Part shown: positions 15,472 through 24,176 of the stretch, piece by piece
How positions within the stretch are numbered: the stretch's first letter is position 1
How the letters are laid out: each line of letters opens with the position of its first letter
IMG/VR virus record: IMGVR_UViG_3300037087_000760
Coordinates: 1-64,000 of that record
DNA: 64,000 nucleotides
Source: a virus
Strand: one strand, 5' to 3'
Translations under genes and position numbers: made by a program
Notes under the pieces: generated by a model
What the model saw: the letters and a program-made list of their open reading frames with translations, nothing else
What the model was told of the DNA's origin: nothing
Database searches by the model: none

Positions 15472-15780
15472 TTAATTTTTTACAATTGTATCATTAATTC
15501 GGTGCTCTGATCCAATATGATTAGCAAGTGAGGAACGATTTCCAAAAACGACAACTCGTTTTTCTGAATCGACTAATGTGACACCCCAATATCCCATGGC
15601 TTCATCTTTTCCGATTAAGATAATTGGTGGTTTTAATTCATTCATCACTTTCACTGTATAATTAGTGTAGCTTGAATATGCTCTTCCATTTTCATCCACA
15701 TAAACGGGATCGGTTCTCTCGTAATCACATCCTGTTAAAAGAATGAATCCAAAAATCATTAAAATTAAAAAATTTTTCAT
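15472..15780 (-). CDS. Lipoprotein, 102 aa
   Basis: N-terminal signal peptide with lipobox: hydrophobic MKNFLILMIFGFILLTGC, cysteine at residue 18. The mature part is a small, beta-rich domain with no recognised family. A phage-encoded envelope lipoprotein could act in superinfection exclusion, as known for some phages; that is inference. Its stop lies 3 bases before the next gene and its start overlaps the previous gene by four bases. Confidence 0.6.
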   Translation of the reverse strand: MKNFLILMIFGFILLTGCDYERTDPVYVDENGRAYSSYTNYTVKVMNELKPPIILIGKDEAMGYWGVTLVDSEKRVVVFGNRSSLANHIGSEHRINDTIVKN

Positions 15781-16004
15781 AATGTTTTTATTAATTGTTC
15801 AGCCTCTGCAATATGAATAAACTCTGTGTGATATAAAGAAATAGGAATAGTATCCACTTTCTGAGTTCCGATTATTTGACACAAATGTATAAATTTAGGA
15901 TCAGAATAACTTTGTTCTATTATAGTAATCTCAGGAAATTTTTCACGAAGTTTTTTGATAATCGCCTCAATTTCTTCTGATGTATATACCCTCGGTTTTA
16001 TCAT
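15777..16004 (-). CDS. Hypothetical protein, 75 aa
   Basis: Starts at the ATG at 16004, directly after the methyltransferase stop; a TTG-initiated form from 16019 is less likely. The product (MIKPRVYTSEEIEAIIKKL) has an alternating helix-strand pattern. Unrecognised. Confidence 0.5.
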   Translation of the reverse strand: MIKPRVYTSEEIEAIIKKLREKFPEITIIEQSYSDPKFIHLCQIIGTQKVDTIPISLYHTEFIHIAEAEQLIKTL

Positions 16005-16008
16005 GATA

Positions 16009-16743
16009 CTATTTATCAATTATTAAAATTTGTGACTCAATCATTGTTCCACTCTCTTTGAAAGTACCAGAGGGTACTTTTTGAATTTTAGCACGAACTT
16101 TTTTCAACCAATTTCTGAATTCGGTTTCCTTTTTGTTGTTTGAGGTTTCCCAATGTCTTGAAGCGATAGTAACCAATCTACCACCATCTTTCAAACAATC
16201 ATACATCTTGTAAATGTGGTCTATATCCTGATTTTTCGAGAACGGTGGATTGGCGATAATTTTATCGAAGTGTGTATCACACTCTGTTAAGAAGTCATTT
16301 CCAAGTAATCGGAAACCAACGATTTTATTCAAAAAAGTTTGGTTCACATCCATTAATTCGTATCCCCAAACAGTTCTCGCTCCCCAAGTTTCACGATGGA
16401 TAGCCTTAACAATGGCACCCTGTCCAGCACTTGGTTCTAATACTTCATCATCAATTTGAATTTCAGCCAATTCAACCAGAATATCACTTAATCCCTCTGG
16501 TGTTTCAAAAAATTGAAATTCCTTTTTAAGATTACGACTTTCTCCGTTTGCTATCTGATAAAGTAATTCGGTGGGATCAGTAGGAAAAACAAACCCAAAA
16601 ACCTTTCCACCTTTCCATTTTCCACCAATCAGTTCAAGTGCCTTTGCAACTTCCTGATAAAGCTTTCTTTCCAGTTGTCCATAGGGTAGTTTTACAACAA
16701 AACCCTCAACGGTACATCCTTTTAATACATCTTCCTTAGTCAT
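16009..16743 (-). CDS. SAM-dependent (adenine-type) methyltransferase
   Basis: A 244-residue class I methyltransferase. After a ~70-residue N-terminal extension, motif I reads VLEPSAGQGAIVKAI and motif IV NPPF, the signature of N6-adenine and related amino-methyltransferases. Later motifs include DGGRLVTIASRHW. No target-recognition domain is obvious, so substrate (DNA, RNA or protein) is unclear; phage DNA protection is a fair inference. The start at 16743 lies ~20 bases after the early promoter; a longer frame to 16815 would run through that promoter. Confidence 0.75.
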   Translation of the reverse strand: MTKEDVLKGCTVEGFVVKLPYGQLERKLYQEVAKALELIGGKWKGGKVFGFVFPTDPTELLYQIANGESRNLKKEFQFFETPEGLSDILVELAEIQIDDEVLEPSAGQGAIVKAIHRETWGARTVWGYELMDVNQTFLNKIVGFRLLGNDFLTECDTHFDKIIANPPFSKNQDIDHIYKMYDCLKDGGRLVTIASRHWETSNNKKETEFRNWLKKVRAKIQKVPSGTFKESGTMIESQILIIDK

Positions 16744-16760
16744 TGTTTCAGTTTGAACTA

Positions 16761-16794
16761 CAAATTTACAACAATAAGCTGAAATAAAAAAATT
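16761..16794 (-). promoter_or_regulatory. Early-type promoter (T-tract + TAAATTTG)
   Basis: Minus strand: ATTTTTTTATTTCAG, spacer, TAAATTTGTAG. Its T-tract abuts the + strand late box at 16793, so early and late promoters sit back to back. Confidence 0.65.
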
Positions 16795-16803
16795 AATATA
16801 TAA
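16793..16803 (+). promoter_or_regulatory. Late-type promoter box (TTAATATATAA)
   Basis: TTAATATATAA lies just before the ATG at 16808, sharing the A/T tract with the early promoter on the other strand. Confidence 0.5.
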
Positions 16804-16807
16804 ATTC

Positions 16808-17581
16808 ATGGTCATTCAGAGATTTAACGATATTGTTTTTGAGAAAAAGTTGGATTTTTTCTTATATTCACTTGATGAAGGGTTATCTTTTGAAGATTTT
16901 AAAGATAAGGTGAAAAGATATTTACCGAATATAAAGACAAAAGAACAAGCCAAAAATTTCTTATTGGGTGTAATTAAAAAACTGAAGCCTAAAAAAGTTT
17001 TTATATTTTTTTTAATAAAAGCCGTATTACTTCTTAACTTATTGACAATCAGTGAAACATTTGATTTATTTAAAGGGACACAATATTATAAAGTTGTTAC
17101 TGAATATAGGGAATTCGTAAAGCCAAAAAATGAAAAAATCAAAGAATTTATAGCTAAATTATTCCAAAGAGAAGCTGGTGGAATAGTAAATGCAACAAAA
17201 ACAGATTCCACAGGAACAAATACTTATATCGGGGCTTTTCAATTTAGTAAATCAGCTCTGAAAGAACTTGGGTTGGGACATATCACGATTGATAAATTTA
17301 AAAATAATCCAAATATTTTTCCTTACGAGGAACAAGAAAAAGCATTAATGAAATATATGGATCTGAATGAATATTATTTAAGAAGATATATGAGTTACAT
17401 TGGAAAAGAGATAAATGGAGTTGAAATAACAAAATCGGGTATATTGGCAGCGGCTCACTTGGTTGGTCAGGGAAAAGTAAAAAAATTTTTGAGTAGTAAC
17501 GGTAAAAAAGATCCCAGAGATGGTAACGGTGTAAGATGTTCTACTTATATGAAAGAATTCGGTGGATATGATATTGAATAA
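16808..17581 (+). CDS. Lytic transglycosylase/lysozyme-like protein
   Basis: Peptidoglycan hydrolase, 257 residues. From about residue 120: FQREAGG with the presumed catalytic glutamate, then YIGAFQFSKSALKELG, EEQEKALMKYM and SGILAAAHLVGQGKVKKFL, ending DGNGVRCSTYMKEFGGYD. This order matches phage lysozyme-like transglycosylases. The N-terminus (MVIQRFNDIVFEKK) is weakly capsid-targeting-like, and a hydrophobic segment at about 60-80 (VFIFFLIKAVLLLNLLTI) could span a membrane. Its late promoter fits a virion-borne or lysis role. Confidence 0.7.
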   Translation: MVIQRFNDIVFEKKLDFFLYSLDEGLSFEDFKDKVKRYLPNIKTKEQAKNFLLGVIKKLKPKKVFIFFLIKAVLLLNLLTISETFDLFKGTQYYKVVTEYREFVKPKNEKIKEFIAKLFQREAGGIVNATKTDSTGTNTYIGAFQFSKSALKELGLGHITIDKFKNNPNIFPYEEQEKALMKYMDLNEYYLRRYMSYIGKEINGVEITKSGILAAAHLVGQGKVKKFLSSNGKKDPRDGNGVRCSTYMKEFGGYDIE

Positions 17582-17582
17582 A

Positions 17583-18293
17583 ATGATAACAAAATTTGAC
17601 GATTTCATAAAGGAATCAATTAAAAATCCGACACTCACAAAGGTTGCCGTCAAGGAATTATTACATGATATACAAAAAATAACTCCATCAATCAAGAGAG
17701 ATAATATCACTTTCAATACTGATTCTTGGATGTGGTGGGAATTGAATATCAGATGGTTAGATATAAAAGTTAAAGAAAAAGTTGAAAAATTGTTAAAGGC
17801 AAGACAAGAAAAGTTATTAAAAAATGGGTTGATAATGGCTTATAGAATAAGTAAAACTCCAGTAACAGAATTAGTAGGAGATGATCTTGACATTGAATTG
17901 ACGGGGGAAATGAATTTTGAAATTCATGCTTTTTTCAAAGACTTATATACAAAAAGGTTCATCCCACCAAAGTATGTATATCATGTAACCAAAGCAAAGA
18001 ATCGTAAATCTATTAAAGAAAATGGTTTAATACCTATGGAATTTTCAAAAGGGAATTGGACATTTGAATCTCTAAGACTTTATTATCCACCAACCGTTTT
18101 TGCAGCACTTGAACCAACTGGTCATTATAATGGATTGTTGGGTGATGATGTCTGGAGAATAGACACAACCAATTTAAAAAATAAATGGTGGGAAGATTTG
18201 AATTTTTACAAACATAAAAAGAAAGATAAAATTGATTATGTGATGACATTTGAACCTATTCCACCAGATCACTTAGAACTTTACAGCGAATAG
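17583..18293 (+). CDS. ADP-ribosyltransferase-like protein with capsid-targeting-like N-terminus
   Basis: A 236-residue protein from the ATG at 17583 (right after the upstream stop), beginning MITKFDDFIKES, a clean capsid-targeting-like start. The C-terminal ~110 residues have an ADP-ribosyltransferase/KptA-like layout: YVYHVTKAKNRKSIKENGLIP, FAALEPTG, DDVWRIDTTNL and a final YVMTFEPIPPDHLELYS. The H...GL.P segment is typical of NAD-binding cores. An injected enzyme that modifies host protein or RNA, like T4 Alt, is inferred. Ends with TAG. Confidence 0.55.
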   Translation: MITKFDDFIKESIKNPTLTKVAVKELLHDIQKITPSIKRDNITFNTDSWMWWELNIRWLDIKVKEKVEKLLKARQEKLLKNGLIMAYRISKTPVTELVGDDLDIELTGEMNFEIHAFFKDLYTKRFIPPKYVYHVTKAKNRKSIKENGLIPMEFSKGNWTFESLRLYYPPTVFAALEPTGHYNGLLGDDVWRIDTTNLKNKWWEDLNFYKHKKKDKIDYVMTFEPIPPDHLELYSE

Positions 18294-18295
18294 AT

Positions 18296-18547
18296 TTATA
18301 CTTCCTCTGGATGGGTAGACATCCATTCTATTATTTCATCCCTATTCTTAATAATCTCTGTGGGAATATTATCAAAATCAAAATCGTCTAATGTTATTAC
18401 CCAAAACTTGTCTCTATAAACAACCCATAAAACTAATTGACCATCATCTAACCCGATAGTTGGTTTCGTCTCTGGATTAGTTTTCTGATTGAGTTCAGAA
18501 TATGAAAATTCTAATAATTGAGTTAATTTTTCAAATGAAACATTCAT
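18296..18547 (-). CDS. Hypothetical protein, 83 aa
   Basis: Unrecognised acidic protein (begins MNVSFEKLTQLLEFSYSEL) with a strand-rich middle (LVLWVVYRDKFWVITLDDF). It is part of a minus-strand set of small genes (18296-19449) and converges on the ART-like gene two bases away. Confidence 0.5.
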   Translation of the reverse strand: MNVSFEKLTQLLEFSYSELNQKTNPETKPTIGLDDGQLVLWVVYRDKFWVITLDDFDFDNIPTEIIKNRDEIIEWMSTHPEEV

Positions 18548-18555
18548 AAAATTAA

Positions 18556-18840
18556 TTATTTTTTATAAATAATACACAAGGGGTCATAATTAGTCATTCG
18601 AATAAGCTTCCTAAATGCCCCTCTGTAATCTTCATTATAAACTAATGGAGATTCATCCGAATCAGATGAAAAAATTTTCTTCAAAAGTTTGTAATTAATC
18701 TCGTATGGATCACCCTTGAAGATAATTCTATCTGTTTTGTTAGTTTCAATAAAATTAAGGATAGCTACATTCAAGTGTTTTTGGGATTTGAATGATTCGT
18801 AAACTATTTTCTCTCTTATGTGAATTTCCACCAAGGCCAT
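18556..18840 (-). CDS. Hypothetical protein, 94 aa
   Basis: Unrecognised; begins MALVEIHIREKIVYESFKSQ. Eight bases upstream of the next gene on the same strand. A weak TTTG box lies near 18870. Confidence 0.5.
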   Translation of the reverse strand: MALVEIHIREKIVYESFKSQKHLNVAILNFIETNKTDRIIFKGDPYEINYKLLKKIFSSDSDESPLVYNEDYRGAFRKLIRMTNYDPLCIIYKK

Positions 18841-18898
18841 ATTTAATTTTCTTGTTTTATCTTAATTTTGTTACAAAGTTTTAATTTAGTTCACAGAT

Positions 18899-19084
18899 TT
18901 ATATAATCGGTTCAAAATAATCCCAACTTTCCCAAACTCTTTCTATGAAATCATTTTTCATATTTTCTAAGTAGGTAAAATCTATTTCTCCGAATAAATT
19001 TTCCAAAATAAATTTTCTTCTTTCATTTATGTATTTTTCTTCATTCAATTGATATTTTGGTAGGTGAGTGAAACGTGCTAACAT
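18899..19084 (-). CDS. Hypothetical protein, 61 aa
   Basis: Unrecognised small protein (MLARFTHLPKYQLNEEKYIN), helical and aromatic-rich. Lies 11 bases after the 117-aa late-type gene and is likely co-transcribed with it. Confidence 0.45.
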   Translation of the reverse strand: MLARFTHLPKYQLNEEKYINERRKFILENLFGEIDFTYLENMKNDFIERVWESWDYFEPII

Positions 19085-19095
19085 AAACAGTGTTA

Positions 19096-19449
19096 TTATT
19101 TTTTGATTTCCGTTATCTCCATTTTTTCAAATGTGATGGATATTGGTTCATCACCAATTATTTTCATGTAATTCATATTAGAACTTAGCTTTATATTTCT
19201 TTGTCCCTGACCCTCTTTATCACATACTCTTATTGTTAATTCCTGAGGTTTAACACAAGATAGAATATTCTCAAATTTATCATCAGTTTGAAATGTTACA
19301 AGGATATTACACCTGTATAAATCCATTTTTTCTATCTTGACGAAATTACTTTCGAATTTATCCCATGAAATAGTATATGGTGTGAATGATTGAGTATCTT
19401 CAACTCCACTCATGGATGCTCGAACATTTGTAAAATGAGGTAACGGCAT
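19096..19449 (-). CDS. Hypothetical late protein, 117 aa
   Basis: Unrecognised beta-rich protein with alternating hydrophobic strands and a conserved-looking end (ITFEKMEITEIKK). The late box 20 bases upstream suggests a virion or assembly role. Confidence 0.5.
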   Translation of the reverse strand: MPLPHFTNVRASMSGVEDTQSFTPYTISWDKFESNFVKIEKMDLYRCNILVTFQTDDKFENILSCVKPQELTIRVCDKEGQGQRNIKLSSNMNYMKIIGDEPISITFEKMEITEIKK

Positions 19450-19468
19450 AATTGATAGGTTTTATTTT

Positions 19469-19478
19469 TATATATTAA
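19469..19478 (-). promoter_or_regulatory. Late-type promoter box (TTAATATATA)
   Basis: TTAATATATA on the minus strand, 20 bases before the ATG at 19449; back to back with the + strand box at 19506. Confidence 0.5.
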
Positions 19479-19505
19479 GCTTAGTTCATTTCCTGTCTAA
19501 AAAAA

Positions 19506-19515
19506 TTAATATATA
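19506..19515 (+). promoter_or_regulatory. Late-type promoter box (TTAATATATA)
   Basis: TTAATATATA lies ~18 bases before the ATG at 19533. Confidence 0.55.
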
Positions 19516-19532
19516 CTAAAAACTATTCAGTC

Positions 19533-20924
19533 TTGATGGATAAATTCAGTAATAAATACATAAATCAGTTCGACATTCTTAAAAACAGTATAGTTGGATT
19601 TGAGTTTGAATTCTATACTAAGCGTTCATTTTATAAATTACTTGAATTGTTGAACAGGGAACTCTCCCCAATTAAAGTTCATGGAAGAAGAAGATACCAT
19701 TCGGATTTCAAACCAGACGAATATAACTTTAAAATTGAACCTGATCTTTCAGGTGGTCCAGACATGGTTGAATTAATTACGGGCCCTATGCCTTATGTAA
19801 ATGCTAAGATAATTTTACTGAAAATATTAAAATTATTACAGGAACACGCAAAAACTGGAGATCGTTGTTCAGTTCACATAAATATATCTTTTGATACAGA
19901 TAAATGTGAGAAAGATGTCAGTGAAGTTAATAAACTAAAAATGATACTTGAAATTGATGAAAGTCTTATCTATAAATTCTTTCCAGATAGAAAAGATAAC
20001 TTTTATTCAAAGTCTATCAAAAAATTAATTCCATTTAAAGGATATAATTATTCTATTGATGCTGTGAATTTAACCTTAAATAATTTTCAATTGACTGATG
20101 ATACAAAATATTATGGAGTGAACCTGAAGGAAGCATTTAATGGACGATTAGAATTCCGTTATATTGGTGGAGATAAATATCAATTCAAGACTCGTGAAAT
20201 TATGGAGTTGATGGATTATTTCATTTCATTATCTTGGAATTGTATAAATGAAGAATTATCGAAAGAAAATATAGAAGATCTGAGAGAATATTTGGAAGAA
20301 AATATTAACATATTCAAAAATTTTACAAAAGTAGAAAATTTTGTCGCTGAATTTCCAACTATCCAATTAGAAATAGATAAGAATGACAGTTTCCTTATTA
20401 TCAAATCTCAATATGATCATATACAGGAAAAGCTTTATGACATCATCAGAAACATATATGATTTAAATAACTGTATAATCAATCAGGATTCAGTTGATAA
20501 CAGATTGGAAATAGTTGATGCCAGCTTTGAAACAATATTTACCCTTAAAGGTATTAATATTATTGATTCAAATGTTACAGGTGGCGAATATATTAGAGTT
20601 GAATTCCATAATGTTGATGTTAAGAATGCCCATATAAGTAACTGTACTTTAATAAACACCGATGTATTTAATTGTAAATTGGAAAACTGTGAGGTTGATG
20701 AAACCTGTACTCTCCGTGAATGTTATTTTGCTGGTGGTAAGATGGATGGTAATTTCGAAAGTGGTATAATGAGAGGGGGTGTAGTAGGTCAAAGGGGTGA
20801 ACTTGGAGCTGGTGTTGAGATTGTTACGGACACTGATTCTTATTTTGGTTCATTTAATGATGAAGAAGAAACAAAAGGTGGGAAAAAAGTAGTTAAGAAA
20901 TTAACTACAAAAGGAAAAATATAA
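19533..20924 (+). CDS. Amidoligase-like enzyme with pentapeptide-like C-terminus
   Basis: A 463-residue protein. Residues ~20-220 match the putative amidoligase family (glutamine-synthetase-like COOH-NH2 ligases): SIVGFEFEFYTKRSF, then EPDLSGGPDMVELITGPM, and DRCSVHINISFD with the metal-binding HxN. Such enzymes form amide bonds on peptides or peptidoglycan. From ~345 a run of near-repeats (NVTGGEYIRVEF, NAHISNCTLINTDVFNC, NCEVDETCTLRECYF) suggests a pentapeptide-like beta helix, perhaps for surface binding. Late promoter; the CTS-type gene follows 5 bases on. Confidence 0.65.
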   Translation: MMDKFSNKYINQFDILKNSIVGFEFEFYTKRSFYKLLELLNRELSPIKVHGRRRYHSDFKPDEYNFKIEPDLSGGPDMVELITGPMPYVNAKIILLKILKLLQEHAKTGDRCSVHINISFDTDKCEKDVSEVNKLKMILEIDESLIYKFFPDRKDNFYSKSIKKLIPFKGYNYSIDAVNLTLNNFQLTDDTKYYGVNLKEAFNGRLEFRYIGGDKYQFKTREIMELMDYFISLSWNCINEELSKENIEDLREYLEENINIFKNFTKVENFVAEFPTIQLEIDKNDSFLIIKSQYDHIQEKLYDIIRNIYDLNNCIINQDSVDNRLEIVDASFETIFTLKGINIIDSNVTGGEYIRVEFHNVDVKNAHISNCTLINTDVFNCKLENCEVDETCTLRECYFAGGKMDGNFESGIMRGGVVGQRGELGAGVEIVTDTDSYFGSFNDEEETKGGKKVVKKLTTKGKI

Positions 20925-20929
20925 ATCCT

Positions 20930-21850
20930 GTGATGATAACATTTTTTAAACTGTTTGAATCAGACCTTATTTATATAAAGGGAGAAAATGGGAAAAACGG
21001 AAAGTCGGTTGTTTATTATGACAAAAAAGAAGGCCCTATTCCTTTCTTATATTATAAAGGAACTGTATATACGGGTGAGATAGGTGGTTCTCATGATGGT
21101 ATAATTGGGTATTATTTTAGTAGTGGGGATATGACTGAAGATTCGAAACAAGGTTCAAAGTATATGAAAGCTTACATGGGTCATACTTCACAGGGTAGGA
21201 TTTACACCAAGAGAAAATATGTAAGTTTTTGGAGAGTACCAGATAAAAAGGAAATGCGTTATGTATTAGGTGAAGTAGAACGACTTACTGGTGAGAAGAT
21301 TTTACATAATGGGTATAAGATACAATTCAGGGATGCTGGTGATGTAAAGGCACAGGAAGTATACGCTAAATTGGATATACCTGAATATCGTGAAACAAAG
21401 ACGATGTTACTGGATGATTACTTATATGAACCCGTTAAAAAAACAACCCCTTTAGCATACAGACAAGCGATATATGGGGAAAATAAATCTTATAAGATAT
21501 TCAAAAATAAAAAATATAAACCACAACTCACAAGTTCTGAACTTGTTGATTTCATATGTGATAATAATTTAAGAGACGCTAACGGTGAATTGGAATATCA
21601 GGATGCTAAAGAAATAGCTTACTGGAGTGAAAGTGGAATTTGGTATCTCAAAGAATTAATAGATCTGAATAAAGAGGGACTGAGTTTTATCTATAATAGA
21701 AAACCAAAATCTTTTGGTATTCCAATCATTGTGAAACATGATGTTGGAAATGATACATATGAAGTATTAGACGGGAAACACAGAATTGGTTATACCCGAT
21801 ATAAAGGAATTCCAACTATAATGGCTTATGTTTGTGAGAATGAATATTAA
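20930..21850 (+). CDS. Capsid-targeting-like protein with ParB/Srx-like end
   Basis: A 306-residue protein that begins MMITFFKLFES, a capsid-targeting-like start (either Met possible). The first ~140 residues form an unrecognised, probably enzymatic, mixed domain. The end has PIIVKHDVGNDTYEVLDGKH and RIGYTRYKGIPTIMAYV, the DGKHR core seen in ParB/sulfiredoxin-like nucleotide-binding domains of phages. It is co-transcribed with the amidoligase gene. Injected effector by inference. Confidence 0.55.
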   Translation: MMITFFKLFESDLIYIKGENGKNGKSVVYYDKKEGPIPFLYYKGTVYTGEIGGSHDGIIGYYFSSGDMTEDSKQGSKYMKAYMGHTSQGRIYTKRKYVSFWRVPDKKEMRYVLGEVERLTGEKILHNGYKIQFRDAGDVKAQEVYAKLDIPEYRETKTMLLDDYLYEPVKKTTPLAYRQAIYGENKSYKIFKNKKYKPQLTSSELVDFICDNNLRDANGELEYQDAKEIAYWSESGIWYLKELIDLNKEGLSFIYNRKPKSFGIPIIVKHDVGNDTYEVLDGKHRIGYTRYKGIPTIMAYVCENEY

Positions 21851-22203
21851 TAAGGATTCAAAAGTTTTTTGTTGAAATTCATGAAGATCACCTTCGTTGT
21901 TGAAACATTAATTGGTTGGGACAACAATTTAACTTTATAGAAATCGGAGTTTAATTCTGTACAATCAATTATTTTTTCATTACCCACGAATTCAGTATAC
22001 AACTCGATCATCAATTCATCCTGATAATTACATAATCTTTTACCAGTACTATCAATGGATTTAAATCCAGTATAATTACGAATCATATAGCACACACCAT
22101 TGATAACAAAATCAGTAATCTCGTAATTTTCCAATTCGAAAAAACGATTGAGGGTTCCGAATCCGATATGACGGTGAATTTGATTTATAATATTATGTTC
22201 CAT
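21847..22203 (-). CDS. Hypothetical protein, 118 aa
   Basis: Unrecognised; begins MEHNIINQIHRHIGFG, mostly beta. It ends the minus-strand run of small early-type genes 21847-25403 and converges on the + strand gene with a four-base overlap. Confidence 0.5.
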   Translation of the reverse strand: MEHNIINQIHRHIGFGTLNRFFELENYEITDFVINGVCYMIRNYTGFKSIDSTGKRLCNYQDELMIELYTEFVGNEKIIDCTELNSDFYKVKLLSQPINVSTTKVIFMNFNKKLLNPY

Positions 22204-22775
22204 TCGAGGCTAAAATATTTACAACAAGGTTCATCCATTTCACTTCTTCTGTAAAATTGAATCAAGATTCTATTTTCACATTCACGTTCATAACTGACAT
22301 CTTCCAAATTGTACTCTTTTCCACAATCACCACATTTAATTTTTATAACTTCATTTTTTGGTAAAATGTCTTTCCAGACAGAACTTGGACAACTGTTCCA
22401 AGTTTCTCCGAAAAATTTATATCCAAGATTAACTCCATCCTTAAAATATAACATTTTTCGAAATAACTGACATTCGTAATATGTTACTATTGTTTGCTTT
22501 TTGAATAACTTTTTTAAGGTAGAATGAATTTCATCGATAGAATCAAATCTGTTGGTTTTATCACCAATTTTCCACAGTGAGAATTTCCAACAGTTATCCT
22601 TTTTATTTAAAGAATCGGCCTCTTTTTGAGTTTTTATGGTCTTTTTAATTTCATTATTATGACCACCATTATAATATTTACGAGGTATAGATTCCTGAAT
22701 CTTTTCATAGGAGCAGTAATAGTGGACGGCTGTAACATCCTGACCTCTAAATGTCGATATGTTGGCTACTATCAT
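22185..22775 (-). CDS. Hypothetical zinc-binding protein, 196 aa
   Basis: Starts at the ATG at 22775; two codons upstream a TTG is the only alternative. A CGDCGKEYNL motif near residue 150 with later cysteines (CENR, CCKYF) suggests a zinc site. The first half is basic and unrecognised. Its stop overlaps the next gene by 19 bases. Confidence 0.5.
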   Translation of the reverse strand: MIVANISTFRGQDVTAVHYYCSYEKIQESIPRKYYNGGHNNEIKKTIKTQKEADSLNKKDNCWKFSLWKIGDKTNRFDSIDEIHSTLKKLFKKQTIVTYYECQLFRKMLYFKDGVNLGYKFFGETWNSCPSSVWKDILPKNEVIKIKCGDCGKEYNLEDVSYERECENRILIQFYRRSEMDEPCCKYFSLEWNIIL

Positions 22776-22777
22776 TA

Positions 22778-23161
22778 TCAAAAAGTTTCTAAAAGATCTT
22801 TCAATTCAGATAATAGAATGAAACTGATTTCATAATCAGTTGTATTACCGTAATAATCCTGTCTGTCAGATTCATCCACTATTTTAATCAATTCCTCAAC
22901 TCTTTTGTACTGTAAATAGGTTAAGTTTGGTTTCAATTCATTCAAAACCAAATCCAACACTTTGAATGGTGGTTTACCATTTTCGTTCTTATATGGACGC
23001 AAATAGCTATTTTCGTGATAGCTTCCACCTGTCATACCACCAGTTTCCCATCTCTGATAAATCACTGGTTCTTTTATATTACAAGGAATTCCCCACGGCT
23101 CAGTAAACACACCCTGATCCTCAGGACATATACTGTTTATTTTACTAATATCAAGATCCAT
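22778..23161 (-). CDS. Hypothetical protein, 127 aa
   Basis: Unrecognised; begins MDLDISKINSICPEDQGVF, with a central glycine-rich loop (TGGMTGGSYHENS). It sits one base from the next gene upstream. Confidence 0.5.
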   Translation of the reverse strand: MDLDISKINSICPEDQGVFTEPWGIPCNIKEPVIYQRWETGGMTGGSYHENSYLRPYKNENGKPPFKVLDLVLNELKPNLTYLQYKRVEELIKIVDESDRQDYYGNTTDYEISFILLSELKDLLETF

Positions 23162-23162
23162 T

Positions 23163-23492
23163 TTATTTTAAAGTAATTAAATAACAATTCGAGGCAAAAA
23201 CATTATCACAATATTCAGCCTTACATTTATATTCACCACTTGGTAAGAGCATTAATATGTCCTGTTGGTCAATCGGAAGATCCAATTGACCCATATTACC
23301 ATCAATAAAAACAGGAATATCATACCCAGCCAATTCCTCAGCATCTCCGTGAATATATGCCTTATTTGTTACAACACTATCCATTACAAAATCACCGTAA
23401 CTTTTAGGTTTAACCAAAGCTGGTTCTTGGTCTTTATCAAATATACCCAATAATGACATGGGTTTTGTGGTTGTAAATCTTAACTGTTTCAT
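23163..23492 (-). CDS. Hypothetical protein, 109 aa
   Basis: Unrecognised beta-rich protein (begins MKQLRFTTTKPMSLLGIFD). Overlaps the GGDEF gene by four bases (ATGA). Confidence 0.5.
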   Translation of the reverse strand: MKQLRFTTTKPMSLLGIFDKDQEPALVKPKSYGDFVMDSVVTNKAYIHGDAEELAGYDIPVFIDGNMGQLDLPIDQQDILMLLPSGEYKCKAEYCDNVFASNCYLITLK

Positions 23493-23887
23493 ACAATCTT
23501 ATTTTTTAATAAATCCTTGTTTGCTTTTTTAATAGTTGGTCTTATTTTGGAATTGGTCTTTGCTTTTCCAACAGTATATAAATCAGTCGAAACTAATTTG
23601 TTATCATCATTGGATAAAACAATGAATTCATCCCCAGCATACCTTATAAATATATCCTTTTCGAACAATAAAGTTTTAATTTTTCTGACAATCAACCTTA
23701 TATGTTCGTCCCCATTAAAATGCCCACCTTCATTAACTTTCTTTAATCCATTAATGTCAATGAAGTACATAAAGGTATAATCTGTTAATTTGACTTCCCT
23801 GAATAAGAAATGACGATTATAGAGCTTGGTCATATCATCATGAAAAGCCATGTACTCTAATTCTCTTATTCTTTTTTCAGTAATCAT
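23489..23887 (-). CDS. GGDEF-domain protein (diguanylate-cyclase-like)
   Basis: A 132-residue single-domain GGDEF protein. It shows the family order: MAFHDDMTKLYNRHF, metal-binding FIDINGLKKVNEGGHFNGDE, and the signature RYAGDEFIVL (AGDEF in place of GGDEF, a known active variant). No I-site RxxD and no sensor domain are visible, and the end is shorter than the usual ~160-170 residues, so the last strand-helix may be lacking. It could make or bind a cyclic dinucleotide. Translationally coupled to neighbours. Confidence 0.75.
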   Translation of the reverse strand: MITEKRIRELEYMAFHDDMTKLYNRHFLFREVKLTDYTFMYFIDINGLKKVNEGGHFNGDEHIRLIVRKIKTLLFEKDIFIRYAGDEFIVLSNDDNKLVSTDLYTVGKAKTNSKIRPTIKKANKDLLKNKIV

Positions 23888-24171
23888 TTATTTTTATATT
23901 GAAAATATTTTTCCCGAAATTGTTTTTCACCCTCGATGAATAACACATCCTCGATTTCTTGGGAAATTTGATCATCAGTATCTATTAATTCAAAAATCGA
24001 AAAAAATTCATTTTTATAATACCACTTATAATACCCGATATGACAAAAAATTGTTGATTCCAAGAAAACAACAGACATTCTCTCTGGTGTTTGGTGAATT
24101 ATTCTAATCTTAAAATATTCTTCGTCTTTAAGAGAATGACATATGTAATCGGTATGTGATTTTGTTTCCAT
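23884..24171 (-). CDS. Hypothetical protein, 95 aa
   Basis: Unrecognised; begins METKSHTDYICHSLKDEEYF and is acidic-aromatic. Overlaps the GGDEF start by four bases, so is coupled to it. Confidence 0.5.
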   Translation of the reverse strand: METKSHTDYICHSLKDEEYFKIRIIHQTPERMSVVFLESTIFCHIGYYKWYYKNEFFSIFELIDTDDQISQEIEDVLFIEGEKQFREKYFQYKNK

Positions 24172-24176
24172 GATGA

